Positions 23,737-31,931 of a DNA stretch of 63,531 bases are shown one piece after another. Source of the DNA: Haloferax massiliensis. Its GTDB lineage: Archaea; Halobacteriota; Halobacteria; Halobacteriales; Haloferacaceae. Each line of letters opens with the position of its first letter. Position 1 is the stretch's first letter. A model generated the notes under the pieces. That model was not told the DNA's origin. It made no database searches and worked only from the letters and a program-made list of their open reading frames with translations. The stretch covers positions 1 to 63,531 of the forward strand of contig NZ_CSTE01000007.1 of NCBI RefSeq assembly GCF_001368915.1, written 5' to 3'. Made by a program: the position numbers and the translations under genes.

Positions 23737-25170
23737 ATGGACGAACTAGCCCGGCGGACGCCGAGCGACGGCGTCGCCGAAGTCGTCTCGGTCGACGACA
23801 TCGAGTGGGACATCGACACGGACGTGCTCGTCGCGGGCGGCGGCGGCACCGGCCTCGTCGCCGCGCTCGCGGCCAGCGAGAACCCCGACGTTCGCGTGAC
23901 GGTGCTGGAGAAAGCGCCCGAGTGCGGCGGCAACACGTCGCTTTCGACCGGGATGGTCCCCGCGGCGGGGACGCGCCTCCAGCGCGAGGCCGGCATCGAG
24001 GAGACGCCCGCGGACATGGCGCGCGACATCCTGGAGAAAAACGACTACGAGGCCGACGAGGAGCGCGTCCGGTACCTCTGCGAGGAGAGCGCGAACCTCA
24101 TCCACTGGCTCGTCGACGACTGGGACGTCACGCTCCACATCGTGGACGACTTCAAGTACCCCAAACACTCCGAGTACCGGATGCACGCGCCGGAGGGTCG
24201 AAACGGCGAGAACCTCGTCGCCGAACTGGTCGAGCGCGTCGAGTCGACGCCGAACATCGAACTCCTGACGAACGCGCCCGTGAAGAGGCTCGTCGCCGAC
24301 GACGGCGCGGTCCGGGGCGTCGTCGCCGGCCTCGGCCACGACGAGGCCATCGAGGCCGAGCGGGTCATCCTCGCCACCGACGGCTTCGCCGGCAACCGCG
24401 GGATGGTCACCGACTACTGCGAGGAAGACGTCGAGCGGGCGCTGTACTTCGGCGCTGACGGCAACACCGGCGACGGCGTCCGCTTCGGCGCGGAACTCGG
24501 CGGCGAACTCGCCTGCATGGACGCCTATCAGGGCCACGCGACGGTGGCGAGCCAGACGGGGATGCTCTCGACCTACGCGGTCACGATGAACGGGGGCATC
24601 CTCGTGAATCAGGACGGCGAGCGGTTCGGCGACGAGTCCGCGGGCTACAGCGAGTTCGCCATCTCGGTGCTCAAACAGCCCGGCGGGCAGGCGATTCAAC
24701 TGTTCGACGAGCGCATCTTCGAACGACTCCGCGGGCAGTTCGAGGACTTCGACGAGGCCATCGAACAGGGGACCTACCACAGCGACGACTCGGTCGCCGA
24801 CCTCGCCGAGCGACTCGGTGCCGACGGCGAGCGCGCCGCGGAGACGGTCACCGACTACAACGAGGCGGCCGCGGCGGGCGAGCCGGACGAAGTCGGTCGG
24901 GTCGACGGCGCGACCCCGCTGGAAGCGCCCTTCTACGGGACCAAGGTCACCGGCGCGCTCTTCCACACGCAGGGCGGCCTCGTCGTCGACGAACACGGGC
25001 GCGTCCTCCGGACCGACGGAAGCACCGTCGAGAACCTCTACGCCGGCGGCGGCACCGCCTGCGGCATCAGCGGCCACGGCGCGGGCGGCTACCTCTCCGG
25101 CAACGGGCTGACGACCGCCCTCGGTTACGGCCGCCTCGCCGGCATCCACGCCCGCGAGTCGCTCGACTGA
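23737..25170 (+). CDS. FAD-dependent dehydrogenase, fumarate-reductase/tricarballylate-dehydrogenase type
   Basis: The 477-residue flavoprotein has an FAD-binding dinucleotide motif VLVAGGGGTGLVAA (G34-G39). It then has the family blocks GGNTSLSTG, MNGGILVNQDGERFGDE, FHTQGGLVVDEHGRVL and the C-terminal FAD block ENLYAGGGTACGISGHGAGG. No Tat signal or heme motif is present, so it is cytoplasmic. Relatives desaturate or reduce a C-C bond next to a carboxylate or ketone (fumarate reductase, TcuA, 3-ketosteroid dehydrogenase). In this context it could create the double bond later hydrated by the LeuCD-like enzyme. Confidence 0.87.
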   Translation: MDELARRTPSDGVAEVVSVDDIEWDIDTDVLVAGGGGTGLVAALAASENPDVRVTVLEKAPECGGNTSLSTGMVPAAGTRLQREAGIEETPADMARDILEKNDYEADEERVRYLCEESANLIHWLVDDWDVTLHIVDDFKYPKHSEYRMHAPEGRNGENLVAELVERVESTPNIELLTNAPVKRLVADDGAVRGVVAGLGHDEAIEAERVILATDGFAGNRGMVTDYCEEDVERALYFGADGNTGDGVRFGAELGGELACMDAYQGHATVASQTGMLSTYAVTMNGGILVNQDGERFGDESAGYSEFAISVLKQPGGQAIQLFDERIFERLRGQFEDFDEAIEQGTYHSDDSVADLAERLGADGERAAETVTDYNEAAAAGEPDEVGRVDGATPLEAPFYGTKVTGALFHTQGGLVVDEHGRVLRTDGSTVENLYAGGGTACGISGHGAGGYLSGNGLTTALGYGRLAGIHARESLD

Positions 25171-25293
25171 CGCCGCGGCGAGGTCACGGCCCCGGAGCAG
25201 GGCACCGAAACTACTCGTTTTCGACGCAGTTCGCCGACCAGAACCGATTCGTTGCAGGAATATCCGCAGAACGTGACAACACGAGTACGGGAG

Positions 25294-25302
25294 GATTTAT
25301 TA
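25294..25302 (+). promoter_or_regulatory. TATA-like box for the ABC transporter operon
   Basis: atttattac is centred about 35 bases before the ATG of the binding-protein gene at 25333, predicting a leader of under 10 bases. The 162-base gap after the flavoprotein gene otherwise shows nothing notable. Confidence 0.6.
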
Positions 25303-25332
25303 CAGTAGGCACTAACCTCGATACCGATTGCC

Positions 25333-26655
25333 ATGGGTAAGACTCTCAAGTCTTCGACGAGCAACAGGCGGCGCTTCCTCAAAGCAACGGGCGCGAGCGT
25401 CGCGGCATTGACACTGGCCGGCTGTGCGAGCGACGACGCCGGGAACGGCGGCGGTGATTCGGGCGGTGACTCCGGCGGCGACTCGGGCGGGTCCGGCGGC
25501 GACACGGGCACCACGACGGGGACGCCCGAGCAGTCCGTCGACGAGGTCATCATCGGGTCGAACCACCCGCTTTCGGGGAGTCTCGCCGCGACGGGCGTCG
25601 GGATGAGCAACGCCATCAAACTCGCCGCGATGCGGAAAAACGAGGAGGGCGGCATCGAGTCGCTCGGCGGCGCTGAAGTGACCGTCATCGAGGGCGACAA
25701 CCAGGGCGCACAGGAGCTCGGCGGACAGGTCAGCGAGGAGCTGCTGAGCGAGGGCGCGCACGTGCTCACCGGCTGTTACTCCTCGCCGGTGACGACGGCG
25801 GCGACGCAGGTCGCGGAGCGACAGGGCGTCCCCTTCGTCATCTCCATCGCGGCGGCGGACAACATCCTGCAGGGCCGCGACTTCAACTACGTCTACCGGC
25901 CCCAGCCCCCGGCGCGCCGGCTGGCGAGCGACTACGCGGACCTCGTGCCATCGGTCATCCGCGACGGCGGCGGCACCATCGACACGGCGGGACTGTTCTA
26001 CATCAACAACAGCTACGGGCAGGCGATTCGCGACAGCCTCCGGGAGTTCCTCCCCGAGCAGAACGTCGAAATCGTCGAGGAGACGGCCATCGAGTTCGGC
26101 GCGTCGAACGCCAACACGCAGGTGTCGCGGCTCCGGAGCGCCGACCCCGACACCATCATCGCCACGACGTACGTCGCCGGCGGCGTCCTGCTCGCACAGG
26201 CGTTGCAGGACCAGGACTACCGGCCGCCGTACCTGACCGCGTCCGCGTCCGCGACGTTCACCGACGACGACGCCGTCAGCGACATCGGCGAGTTCGCAAA
26301 CGGCGTGCTGGACAACAACTACGCGCTGAACCCGACGGTCGACAAGACCGCCGAGGTGCGCTCGCAGTTCCTCGACAACTACGACCAGGAGTTCTCCGCG
26401 TCGGTCGGGATGTCCTACACCGCGGCGGAGGTCGTCATCCAGGCGGTCGAGGAGGCCGGCAGCGTCGACCCCGACGACATCAACGAGGCGCTCAAGGGCC
26501 TCAGCTACGAGGACCACATCTCGGCGATGGGCGCTATCGAGTTCGACGACCAGGGTGAGAACGTCAACGCGCTCGGCCCGGTGAACCAGGTCCAGGACCT
26601 CTCGGTCAGAGTCGTCTACCCCGAGGAGTACGCGGAGGCCGAACCGCAGGTCTAA
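25333..26655 (+). CDS. livJ: Tat-exported lipoprotein, LivJ-type ABC binding protein
   Basis: The 440-residue solute receptor of a branched-chain amino acid/amide (HAAT) transporter is anchored outside the cell. Its twin-arginine signal SNRRRFLKATGASVAALTLA ends in a lipobox Cys and is followed by a Gly/Asp/Ser-rich linker (GGDSGGDSGGDSGGSGGD). The mature domain opens VDEVIIGSNHPLSGSLAATG, the usual type I periplasmic fold entry, with later LTGCYSSPVTTAATQVAE as a ligand-site region. Family members also bind amides, urea and aromatic acids, so the symbol reflects family only; the island suggests an amide-like N-compound. Confidence 0.88.
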   Translation: MGKTLKSSTSNRRRFLKATGASVAALTLAGCASDDAGNGGGDSGGDSGGDSGGSGGDTGTTTGTPEQSVDEVIIGSNHPLSGSLAATGVGMSNAIKLAAMRKNEEGGIESLGGAEVTVIEGDNQGAQELGGQVSEELLSEGAHVLTGCYSSPVTTAATQVAERQGVPFVISIAAADNILQGRDFNYVYRPQPPARRLASDYADLVPSVIRDGGGTIDTAGLFYINNSYGQAIRDSLREFLPEQNVEIVEETAIEFGASNANTQVSRLRSADPDTIIATTYVAGGVLLAQALQDQDYRPPYLTASASATFTDDDAVSDIGEFANGVLDNNYALNPTVDKTAEVRSQFLDNYDQEFSASVGMSYTAAEVVIQAVEEAGSVDPDDINEALKGLSYEDHISAMGAIEFDDQGENVNALGPVNQVQDLSVRVVYPEEYAEAEPQV

Positions 26656-26705
26656 CCGCTACCCGCGCGCGCCGTCACGTCAACGAACCGTCCCGAACGA
26701 TAGCA

Positions 26706-26712
26706 CCTTTTA
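26706..26712 (+). promoter_or_regulatory. TATA-like box before the LivH-type gene
   Basis: cctttta lies about 40 bases before the ATG at 26749. It suggests a second promoter that lets the permease and ATPase genes be expressed apart from the binding protein, and it decides against the ATG at 26719. Confidence 0.5.
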
Positions 26713-26748
26713 TGGGGGATGCCAACAATTCCCGAGCGTAGAAACCGC

Positions 26749-27714
26749 ATGGGACACCTAGTCACATCGGTCGCGCCGCTGCCGCTGCAGGGCGGGGGCC
26801 TCGGCCGATTCATCGACCCGTTCGCACAGTTCCTGACAGACATCACCAATCTGGAGCCCGTCCTTCTGCAGCTGCTCGCGTTCGGCCTCCTGCTCGGGGG
26901 CGTCTACGCGCTGACGGCGCTCGGGCTGACGATGATATTCGGCGTGATGGACGTCATCAACTTCGCCCACGGCGTCTTCCTCGTCGTCGGGATGTACTCG
27001 GTGTGGTTAGTCTCCGAGACGGCGGGTATCAGCCCGTTCATCGGTATCCCCATCGCCGCCGCCGTGCTGTTCGTCCTCGGGGTGGTGGTCCATATTCTCA
27101 CGGTCGAACCCATCATCGAGGCACCGCAGCAGAACCAGCTCATCGCCACGCTGGGCGTCCTCTTTATCGTCCAGTCGGCCATCGAAATCGTGTTCACGCC
27201 CGACCCCCAGCAGGTCGAACTCTCGCTCGGGTCGATACAGGTCGGCGGCGTGTTCATCCCGCTCGGGCAGTTCTACGCGCTCGTCATCGCGCTCGGGACG
27301 ATGCTCGCCGTGCGGGCGTTCCTGAACCGGACCGACCTCGGCCGGAAGATTCGCGGCACGGCCGACAACCGCGACGGCGCGCGCTACGTCGGCATCAACG
27401 TCCGCCGCATCAACTACCTCACCTTCGGCATCGGCGCGGCGCTGGCCGGCGTGGCCGGCGGCTCCATCGCGCTGTTCCAGCGGTTCGACCCCTTCACCGG
27501 CGAGACGTACCTCATCAACGCCTTCGTCATCGTCATCCTCGGCGGCCTCGGCTCGTTCCCCGGCGCGTTCGTCGGCGGCCTCATCGTCGGGCTGATTCAG
27601 GTGTTCGGCGGCTACTACCTCCCCGGGACCACCGCGCAGGTGCTCATCTTCCTGCTTTTCATCGGGACGCTCCTCGTCAAGCCCGAGGGCCTGTTCGGAG
27701 GTGCTGAGGCGTGA
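26749..27714 (+). CDS. livH: LivH-type ABC permease
   Basis: This 321-residue membrane subunit has about eight hydrophobic segments. FGLLLGGVYALTALGLTMIF and GVMDVINFAHGVFLVVG are the signature LivH entry. RFDPFTGETYLINAFVIVIL and GGLGSFPGAFVGGLIVGL close the domain. It forms half of the channel with the LivM-type protein. The start at 26749 gives a short N-terminal tail (MGHLVTSVAPLPLQGGG). An in-frame ATG at 26719 would add ten residues but lies too close to the TATA box. Its stop overlaps the LivM start. Confidence 0.9.
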   Translation: MGHLVTSVAPLPLQGGGLGRFIDPFAQFLTDITNLEPVLLQLLAFGLLLGGVYALTALGLTMIFGVMDVINFAHGVFLVVGMYSVWLVSETAGISPFIGIPIAAAVLFVLGVVVHILTVEPIIEAPQQNQLIATLGVLFIVQSAIEIVFTPDPQQVELSLGSIQVGGVFIPLGQFYALVIALGTMLAVRAFLNRTDLGRKIRGTADNRDGARYVGINVRRINYLTFGIGAALAGVAGGSIALFQRFDPFTGETYLINAFVIVILGGLGSFPGAFVGGLIVGLIQVFGGYYLPGTTAQVLIFLLFIGTLLVKPEGLFGGAEA

Positions 27715-28787
27715 GCGCAATCGAGACGGTCCGCGACCGCTACCGGACGTTCGACGACGGGCGGTACGCCCCGCTCGTGAAGGGCGTCGCGCTGTTCGGC
27801 CTGCTCGCGGCGCTCCCGACGCTCATCGAAATCGACGTCGCCGGGATGGAGCTCGCGGCGACGCTGAGCCTCCGAATGCTCATCCTCACGGTCATCTACG
27901 CCTACACGGCGCAGGCGTGGAACATCATGTCCGGCTACACCGGGCAGTTCTCGTTCGGGCACGCGGCGTTCTTCGGCGTCGGCGCGTACGCCACGCAGGC
28001 GCTCGTCGTCGACTTCGCGGTGAACCCGTGGGTCGGAATGCTCGTCGGCGGCGTGCTCGCGGCGGGGTACGGCCTCGTCATCGGCGCGCTGTCGTTCCGC
28101 TTCAACCTGCAGGGCCACTACTTCGCGCTGGCGACGCTGGCGTTCGCGGAGCTGCTCCGCTTCGTCGTCACCAACATGTCCGAACTCCACGGGGCCAACG
28201 GCTACTTCAAGCCGTTCCCGCGCGACTACGGCGCCGAGTACGGCCTCGCGGCCTTCCAGTTCCAGAGCGACCTGCCGTACTACTACCTCATCGTCGGCTT
28301 CCTGCTGGTCGTGACGCTCGTCTCGTGGCTCATCAAGAACTCGTGGGTCGGGCTGTACTTCTTCGCCATCCGCGAGGACGAGCGGGCCGCCGCCAGCGTC
28401 GGCGTGCCGAGCTTCCGGTACAAGCTCATCGGCGTCGCCGTCAGCGCCTTCTTCACCGCCCTCGGCGGTGCCTACTGGTCGATGTACTTCAACACCATCC
28501 GCCCCGACACCGTGTTCGCGCTGTTCAAGAACGTCGAACTGCTCCTCCCCGCGGTCGTCGGCGGCCCGGGGACGCTTCTGGGCCCCATCGTCGGCTCGTT
28601 CATCGTCACGCCGGTCAGCGAGGTGGCGCGGACGACGTTCTCCGACATCAACGGCCTCGACCGCATCATCTACGGCGCGTTCCTCGTGGCCATCGTCATC
28701 TACTCGCCGCGCGGCGTCGTGAGTTGGCCGAGTCAGGCGCGCGCCCTCTGGGAGCGCGTCCGCGACGACGAGGAGGTGAGCGAGTGA
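27711..28787 (+). CDS. livM: LivM-type ABC permease
   Basis: The 358-residue partner permease starts with GTG and overlaps livH by 4 bases. After a polar first 20 residues it has about nine hydrophobic spans. Hallmarks are AQAWNIMSGYTGQFSFGHA, GVGAYATQALV and the cytoplasmic coupling loop around AIREDERAAASVGVP. GGPGTLLGPIVGSFIVTP lies near the C-terminus. Everything expected for a functional channel half is present. Confidence 0.9.
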   Translation: MSAIETVRDRYRTFDDGRYAPLVKGVALFGLLAALPTLIEIDVAGMELAATLSLRMLILTVIYAYTAQAWNIMSGYTGQFSFGHAAFFGVGAYATQALVVDFAVNPWVGMLVGGVLAAGYGLVIGALSFRFNLQGHYFALATLAFAELLRFVVTNMSELHGANGYFKPFPRDYGAEYGLAAFQFQSDLPYYYLIVGFLLVVTLVSWLIKNSWVGLYFFAIREDERAAASVGVPSFRYKLIGVAVSAFFTALGGAYWSMYFNTIRPDTVFALFKNVELLLPAVVGGPGTLLGPIVGSFIVTPVSEVARTTFSDINGLDRIIYGAFLVAIVIYSPRGVVSWPSQARALWERVRDDEEVSE

Positions 28788-29578
28788 TGTCGGCGGACGA
28801 GACGACCGCGCAGAGCGTCGACGACCCGGATGCAGACATCGAGCGCGAGGGCGAGCGGATTCTGTCGGTCGAGGGCGTCGGCAAGCGCTTCTCCGGCCTG
28901 CAGGCGCTCGACGACGTGGACATGACCGTCAACCGCGGCGAGATTATCGGCCTCATCGGGCCGAACGGCGCGGGCAAGACCACGCTGTTCAACTGCATCA
29001 GCGGGGCGTTCCCGCCGACGAGCGGGACCGTCAGACTCGACGGCGAGGTCATCTCCGGCCTCCCGGCGCACAAAGTCGCGCGGGCGGGGCTGGCGCGGAC
29101 GTTCCAAATCACGCGCCCGCTGGAGGAGCTGACCGTCGTCGAGAACGCGATGGTCGGCGCGCACATACACACGCGCCGCCGGAGCGAGGCGCGCGAAATC
29201 GCCATGGAGAACCTCGAATTCGTCGGGCTCGCGGACAAGGCCGACGAGGAGGCGGGCGAACTCACCGTGGGCGCACAGAAGCGCCTCGAACTCGCCCGCG
29301 CCGTCTCGACGCGCCCGGAGATTCTGCTCCTCGACGAGATTATGGCGGGGCTCACCCCGTCGGAGTCGAAGCAGATGCTCGACCTGTTCCGCCAACTGCG
29401 CGAGCGCGGGACGAGCCTCCTCATCATCGAACACGACATGAAAGCCATCATGAACATCTCGGACTACGTGAAAGTGCTGGACCAGGGGAAGGGCATCGCC
29501 TTCGGCGCGCCGGAGACGGTGGTCGAAGACGACCGCGTCATCGAGGCCTACATCGGGGGGTTCGACGTCGATGCTTGA
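28787..29578 (+). CDS. livG: LivG-type ABC ATPase
   Basis: The 263-residue nucleotide-binding subunit powers uptake. Walker A is GPNGAGKTT (K64). The signature motif is the family variant TVGAQKRLELARA rather than LSGGQ, and Walker B is ILLLDEIMAGL. A 25-residue acidic N-terminal extension precedes the ATPase domain, a halophile feature. The ATG overlaps the livM stop by one base (TGATG), and the 3' end overlaps livF by 8 bases. Confidence 0.92.
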   Translation: MSADETTAQSVDDPDADIEREGERILSVEGVGKRFSGLQALDDVDMTVNRGEIIGLIGPNGAGKTTLFNCISGAFPPTSGTVRLDGEVISGLPAHKVARAGLARTFQITRPLEELTVVENAMVGAHIHTRRRSEAREIAMENLEFVGLADKADEEAGELTVGAQKRLELARAVSTRPEILLLDEIMAGLTPSESKQMLDLFRQLRERGTSLLIIEHDMKAIMNISDYVKVLDQGKGIAFGAPETVVEDDRVIEAYIGGFDVDA

Positions 29579-30275
29579 ACTGCGCGGCGTCCGCGCCGGC
29601 TACGACGACATCGAGGTGCTCCACGGCGTCGACATGCGCGTCGACGAGGGCGAAATCGTCGCACTCATCGGCTCGAACGGCGCGGGCAAGACCACGACGA
29701 TGCGAACCATCTGCGGCATCCTCTCGCCGAGCCGCGGCGAGATAACCTACCGCGACGAGGCGATTCACTCGAAGGCGTCCCACGAAATCGTCGAGCGCGG
29801 CATCGTGCAGGTCCCCGAGAACCGCGACCTGTTCACCAACATGACCGTCATCGACAACCTGCTTCTCGGCGCGCAGACCGAGGAGGCGAAGGCGAACCGC
29901 GAGGAGAACCTCGACGAGATGCTGGGGCTGTTCCCCCGACTCGCGGAACGCAAGAACCAACGCGCCGGCACGATGTCCGGCGGGGAACAGCAGATGCTGA
30001 CCCTCGCCCGCGCGCTCATGGGCGAACCCGACCTGCTCATCCTCGACGAGCCCTCCATCGGCCTCGCGCCGCACCTCGTCCAAGAGGTGTTCGACGTCAT
30101 CGAGGACATCCACGCGCAGGGCATGACGGTGCTCATGGTCGAACAGAACGTCCAGCAGACGCTCAAGCTGGCCGACCGGGGCTACGTCATGGAGAACGGC
30201 CGCATCAGCATGACCGCCGACGGCGACGACCTCCTCGAAGACGAGGGCGTCGTCGAGGCGTACCTCGGGGTGTGA
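29571..30275 (+). CDS. livF: LivF-type ABC ATPase
   Basis: The 234-residue second ATPase pairs with the LivG-type subunit. Walker A is GSNGAGKTTT (K40), the signature is MSGGEQQMLTLARAL, Walker B is DLLILDEPSIGLAP, and the switch His lies within MVEQNVQQTL-type sequence characteristic of LivF. It ends one base before the MmgE/PrpD start, so transport and enzyme genes are one transcription unit. Confidence 0.92.
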   Translation: MLELRGVRAGYDDIEVLHGVDMRVDEGEIVALIGSNGAGKTTTMRTICGILSPSRGEITYRDEAIHSKASHEIVERGIVQVPENRDLFTNMTVIDNLLLGAQTEEAKANREENLDEMLGLFPRLAERKNQRAGTMSGGEQQMLTLARALMGEPDLLILDEPSIGLAPHLVQEVFDVIEDIHAQGMTVLMVEQNVQQTLKLADRGYVMENGRISMTADGDDLLEDEGVVEAYLGV

Positions 30276-30276
30276 G

Positions 30277-31605
30277 ATGACGGACGAATCGCTCGCGTCG
30301 TTCGTCGCCGACCTCGACCGGACCGACCTCCCCGCGTCGGTCGTCGAGCGCGCGTCCCTCGTCGTCGCTGACACCATCGGCGCGGTGCTGGGCGGCGCGT
30401 CGGACCCCGCGGTCGCCGCGCTGGCGCGCCGGTGGGCCGACGAGAACGGCGGCGAATCGACCATCATGGGGACCGCGGGCGAGCGGACCACCGCGTACCG
30501 CGCCGCGTTCGTCAACGCGGCCGCCGGGAGCGTCCTCGAACTCGACGAGGGCCACCGCTTCGCGGCCGGTCACCCCGCGATTCACGTCCTGCCGGCGCTC
30601 CTCGCGGACGGCGAATCGGCCTACCGCAGCGGCGACGAGTTCCTGACGGCGTTCGTCGCCGGCTACGAGGCGGCGGTCCGCGCCGCCGAGACGGTCGTCC
30701 CGCTCGCCGACGGCCTCCACCCCCACGGCGTGTGGGGCGGCGTCGGCACCGCCGCAGCCGTCTCCCGACTCCGCGGCCTCGACGCCGAGACGACGCTCGA
30801 CGCGATGCGAATCGCGGCGAACTACGCCCAGCACACCCGGTTCGAGGCGGCCACCGAGGGCGCGACCGTCAGAAACGGCTACGTCGGGATGAGCAACCTC
30901 TCGGGGCTGCTCGCGGTCGATCAAGCCGAATCCGGGTTCACCGGCCTCGACGACGGCGTGGTCCGACACCTCGAACCCGTCGCCGCGGACGGCCCCGACC
31001 GGAGCGCCCTCGACGACGGACTCGGCGAGCGCTGGGAAATCGAGCGCGGCTACTTCAAGGTCCACGCGGCCTGCCGCTACACCCACGCCGCCCTCGACGC
31101 CGTGGCGCCCCTCGTCGACGAGACGGGCGTCGTCGCGGCCGACGTCGAGTCGGTCACCGTCGAGACGTACCCCGCCGCGGCCGCGCTGTCGGAGCCCGCG
31201 CCCGAAAACGCCCTGCAGGCGAAGTTCTCGATTCCCTTCGCCGTCGCGTCGGCGCTGACGACCGGCGAGACCGGCAAGGAGGCGTTCACCGACGAGGCGC
31301 TGACGAAGACCGCGCTCGGGTTCGCCCGCCGCGTGGACGTGGTCGCCACCGAGGAGTTCGCGACCCGCGCCCCCGACGAGCGCGGCGCGCGCGTCACCGT
31401 CGAAACGGTCGATGGCGAACGGTACGCCCGCGAGGTGCGCGCCGCCCGCGGCGGCGAACGCGACCCGTTCACCGAATCGGAGCTCCGAGCGAAGTTCGAC
31501 CGACTCGTCGCGCCCGTCATCGGCGACGGCGGCGTCGACGGCCTCTGGACCGCGGCGACCGAACCCGCCGCCCCCCGCGTGCTCTGCGCCCTCACTCGGG
31601 CCTGA
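30277..31605 (+). CDS. MmgE/PrpD-family protein
   Basis: The 442-residue protein belongs to the family of 2-methylcitrate dehydratase (PrpD), cis-aconitate decarboxylase and iminodisuccinate epimerase. The all-helical N-terminal domain opens with LPASVVERASLVVADTIGAV. Family blocks include VNAAAGSVLELDEGHRFAAG (His-rich active-site approach), RFEAATEGATVRNGYVGMSN and YFKVHAACRYTHAALDA. A C-terminal lid domain follows. It acts on a polycarboxylic acid by removing or shifting water, CO2 or stereochemistry; the exact reaction cannot be read. Its position after the transporter genes ties it to the island. Confidence 0.88.
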   Translation: MTDESLASFVADLDRTDLPASVVERASLVVADTIGAVLGGASDPAVAALARRWADENGGESTIMGTAGERTTAYRAAFVNAAAGSVLELDEGHRFAAGHPAIHVLPALLADGESAYRSGDEFLTAFVAGYEAAVRAAETVVPLADGLHPHGVWGGVGTAAAVSRLRGLDAETTLDAMRIAANYAQHTRFEAATEGATVRNGYVGMSNLSGLLAVDQAESGFTGLDDGVVRHLEPVAADGPDRSALDDGLGERWEIERGYFKVHAACRYTHAALDAVAPLVDETGVVAADVESVTVETYPAAAALSEPAPENALQAKFSIPFAVASALTTGETGKEAFTDEALTKTALGFARRVDVVATEEFATRAPDERGARVTVETVDGERYAREVRAARGGERDPFTESELRAKFDRLVAPVIGDGGVDGLWTAATEPAAPRVLCALTRA

Positions 31606-31632
31606 GCCGCCCTGCGACCACGTATTCAGACC

Positions 31633-31768
31633 ATGATTTCACAGGAACCAGTCCGAGACTGGGAACGACAGGTGCACGGCTTTCTGACCGACGAGCTACC
31701 CGACGACGTGCGCGCCGACGGCGAGCGAATCGTCGCGGACGTGCTCGCGGCGACCGTCGCGGGGGCGG
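31633..31768 (+). pseudogene. Second MmgE/PrpD gene, cut at the palindrome axis
   Basis: The first 45 codons (MISQEPVRDWERQVHGFLTD onward to ADVLAATVAGA) look like the N-terminus of another MmgE/PrpD protein: the segment ADVLAATVAGA lines up with ADTIGAVLGGA of the complete neighbour. At the axis the frame enters the inverted copy and continues as nonsense to a stop at 31909-31911, giving a 92-residue chimera. About 400 expected residues are missing, so in this configuration the protein is non-functional. An intact gene probably exists in the unrearranged locus. Confidence 0.8.
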
Positions 31769-31796
31769 CCGCCCCCGCGACGGTCGCCGCGAGCAC
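31741..31796. other. Palindrome axis
   Basis: The axis lies between 31768 and 31769 in the core GGGGGCGG|CCGCCCCC (31761-31776), which includes a NotI-type GCGGCCGC at 31765-31772. The core is GC-only for 16 bp and sits inside codons of a truncated MmgE/PrpD gene on either side. No AT-rich telomere-like sequence, transposon end or target duplication is visible here. A short natural GC-rich inverted repeat could have served as the fold-back point, either in vivo or during sequencing; that is inference. Confidence 0.95.
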
Positions 31797-31904
31797 GTCC
31801 GCGACGATTCGCTCGCCGTCGGCGCGCACGTCGTCGGGTAGCTCGTCGGTCAGAAAGCCGTGCACCTGTCGTTCCCAGTCTCGGACTGGTTCCTGTGAAA
31901 TCAT
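31769..31904 (-). pseudogene. Mirror copy of the truncated MmgE/PrpD gene
   Basis: Faces the copy at 31633-31768 head-to-head in the 3' direction. The two 92-residue chimeric frames overlap almost completely on opposite strands and encode the same peptide. Confidence 0.8.
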
Positions 31905-31931
31905 GGTCTGAATACGTGGTCGCAGGGCGGC

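Larger units (their letters stand above)
6..31768 (+). repeat. Left arm of a giant perfect palindrome
   Basis: This arm is the exact reverse complement of 31769-63531, with paired positions summing to 63537. Base 6 pairs with base 63531, so only bases 1-5 lack a partner inside the window. All predicted proteins occur twice with identical sequences and mirrored coordinates, including intergenic AT-rich tracts and operators, so no divergence is visible over about 31.8 kb. The outer limit of the arm lies outside the window. Confidence 0.99.

Noticed and set aside
31741..31796. Replicated hairpin telomere or resolvase target site at the axis
   Set aside because: Known examples are short, AT-rich or bear conserved resolvase motifs in intergenic positions, with a resolvase gene on the replicon. 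This axis is GC-only, lies within a gene, and no resolvase gene is visible in the window.
31633..31911. The 92-residue frame across the axis as a genuine new small protein
   Set aside because: Its second half is simply the antisense of its first half, produced by the palindrome. The first half fits the start of an MmgE/PrpD protein.
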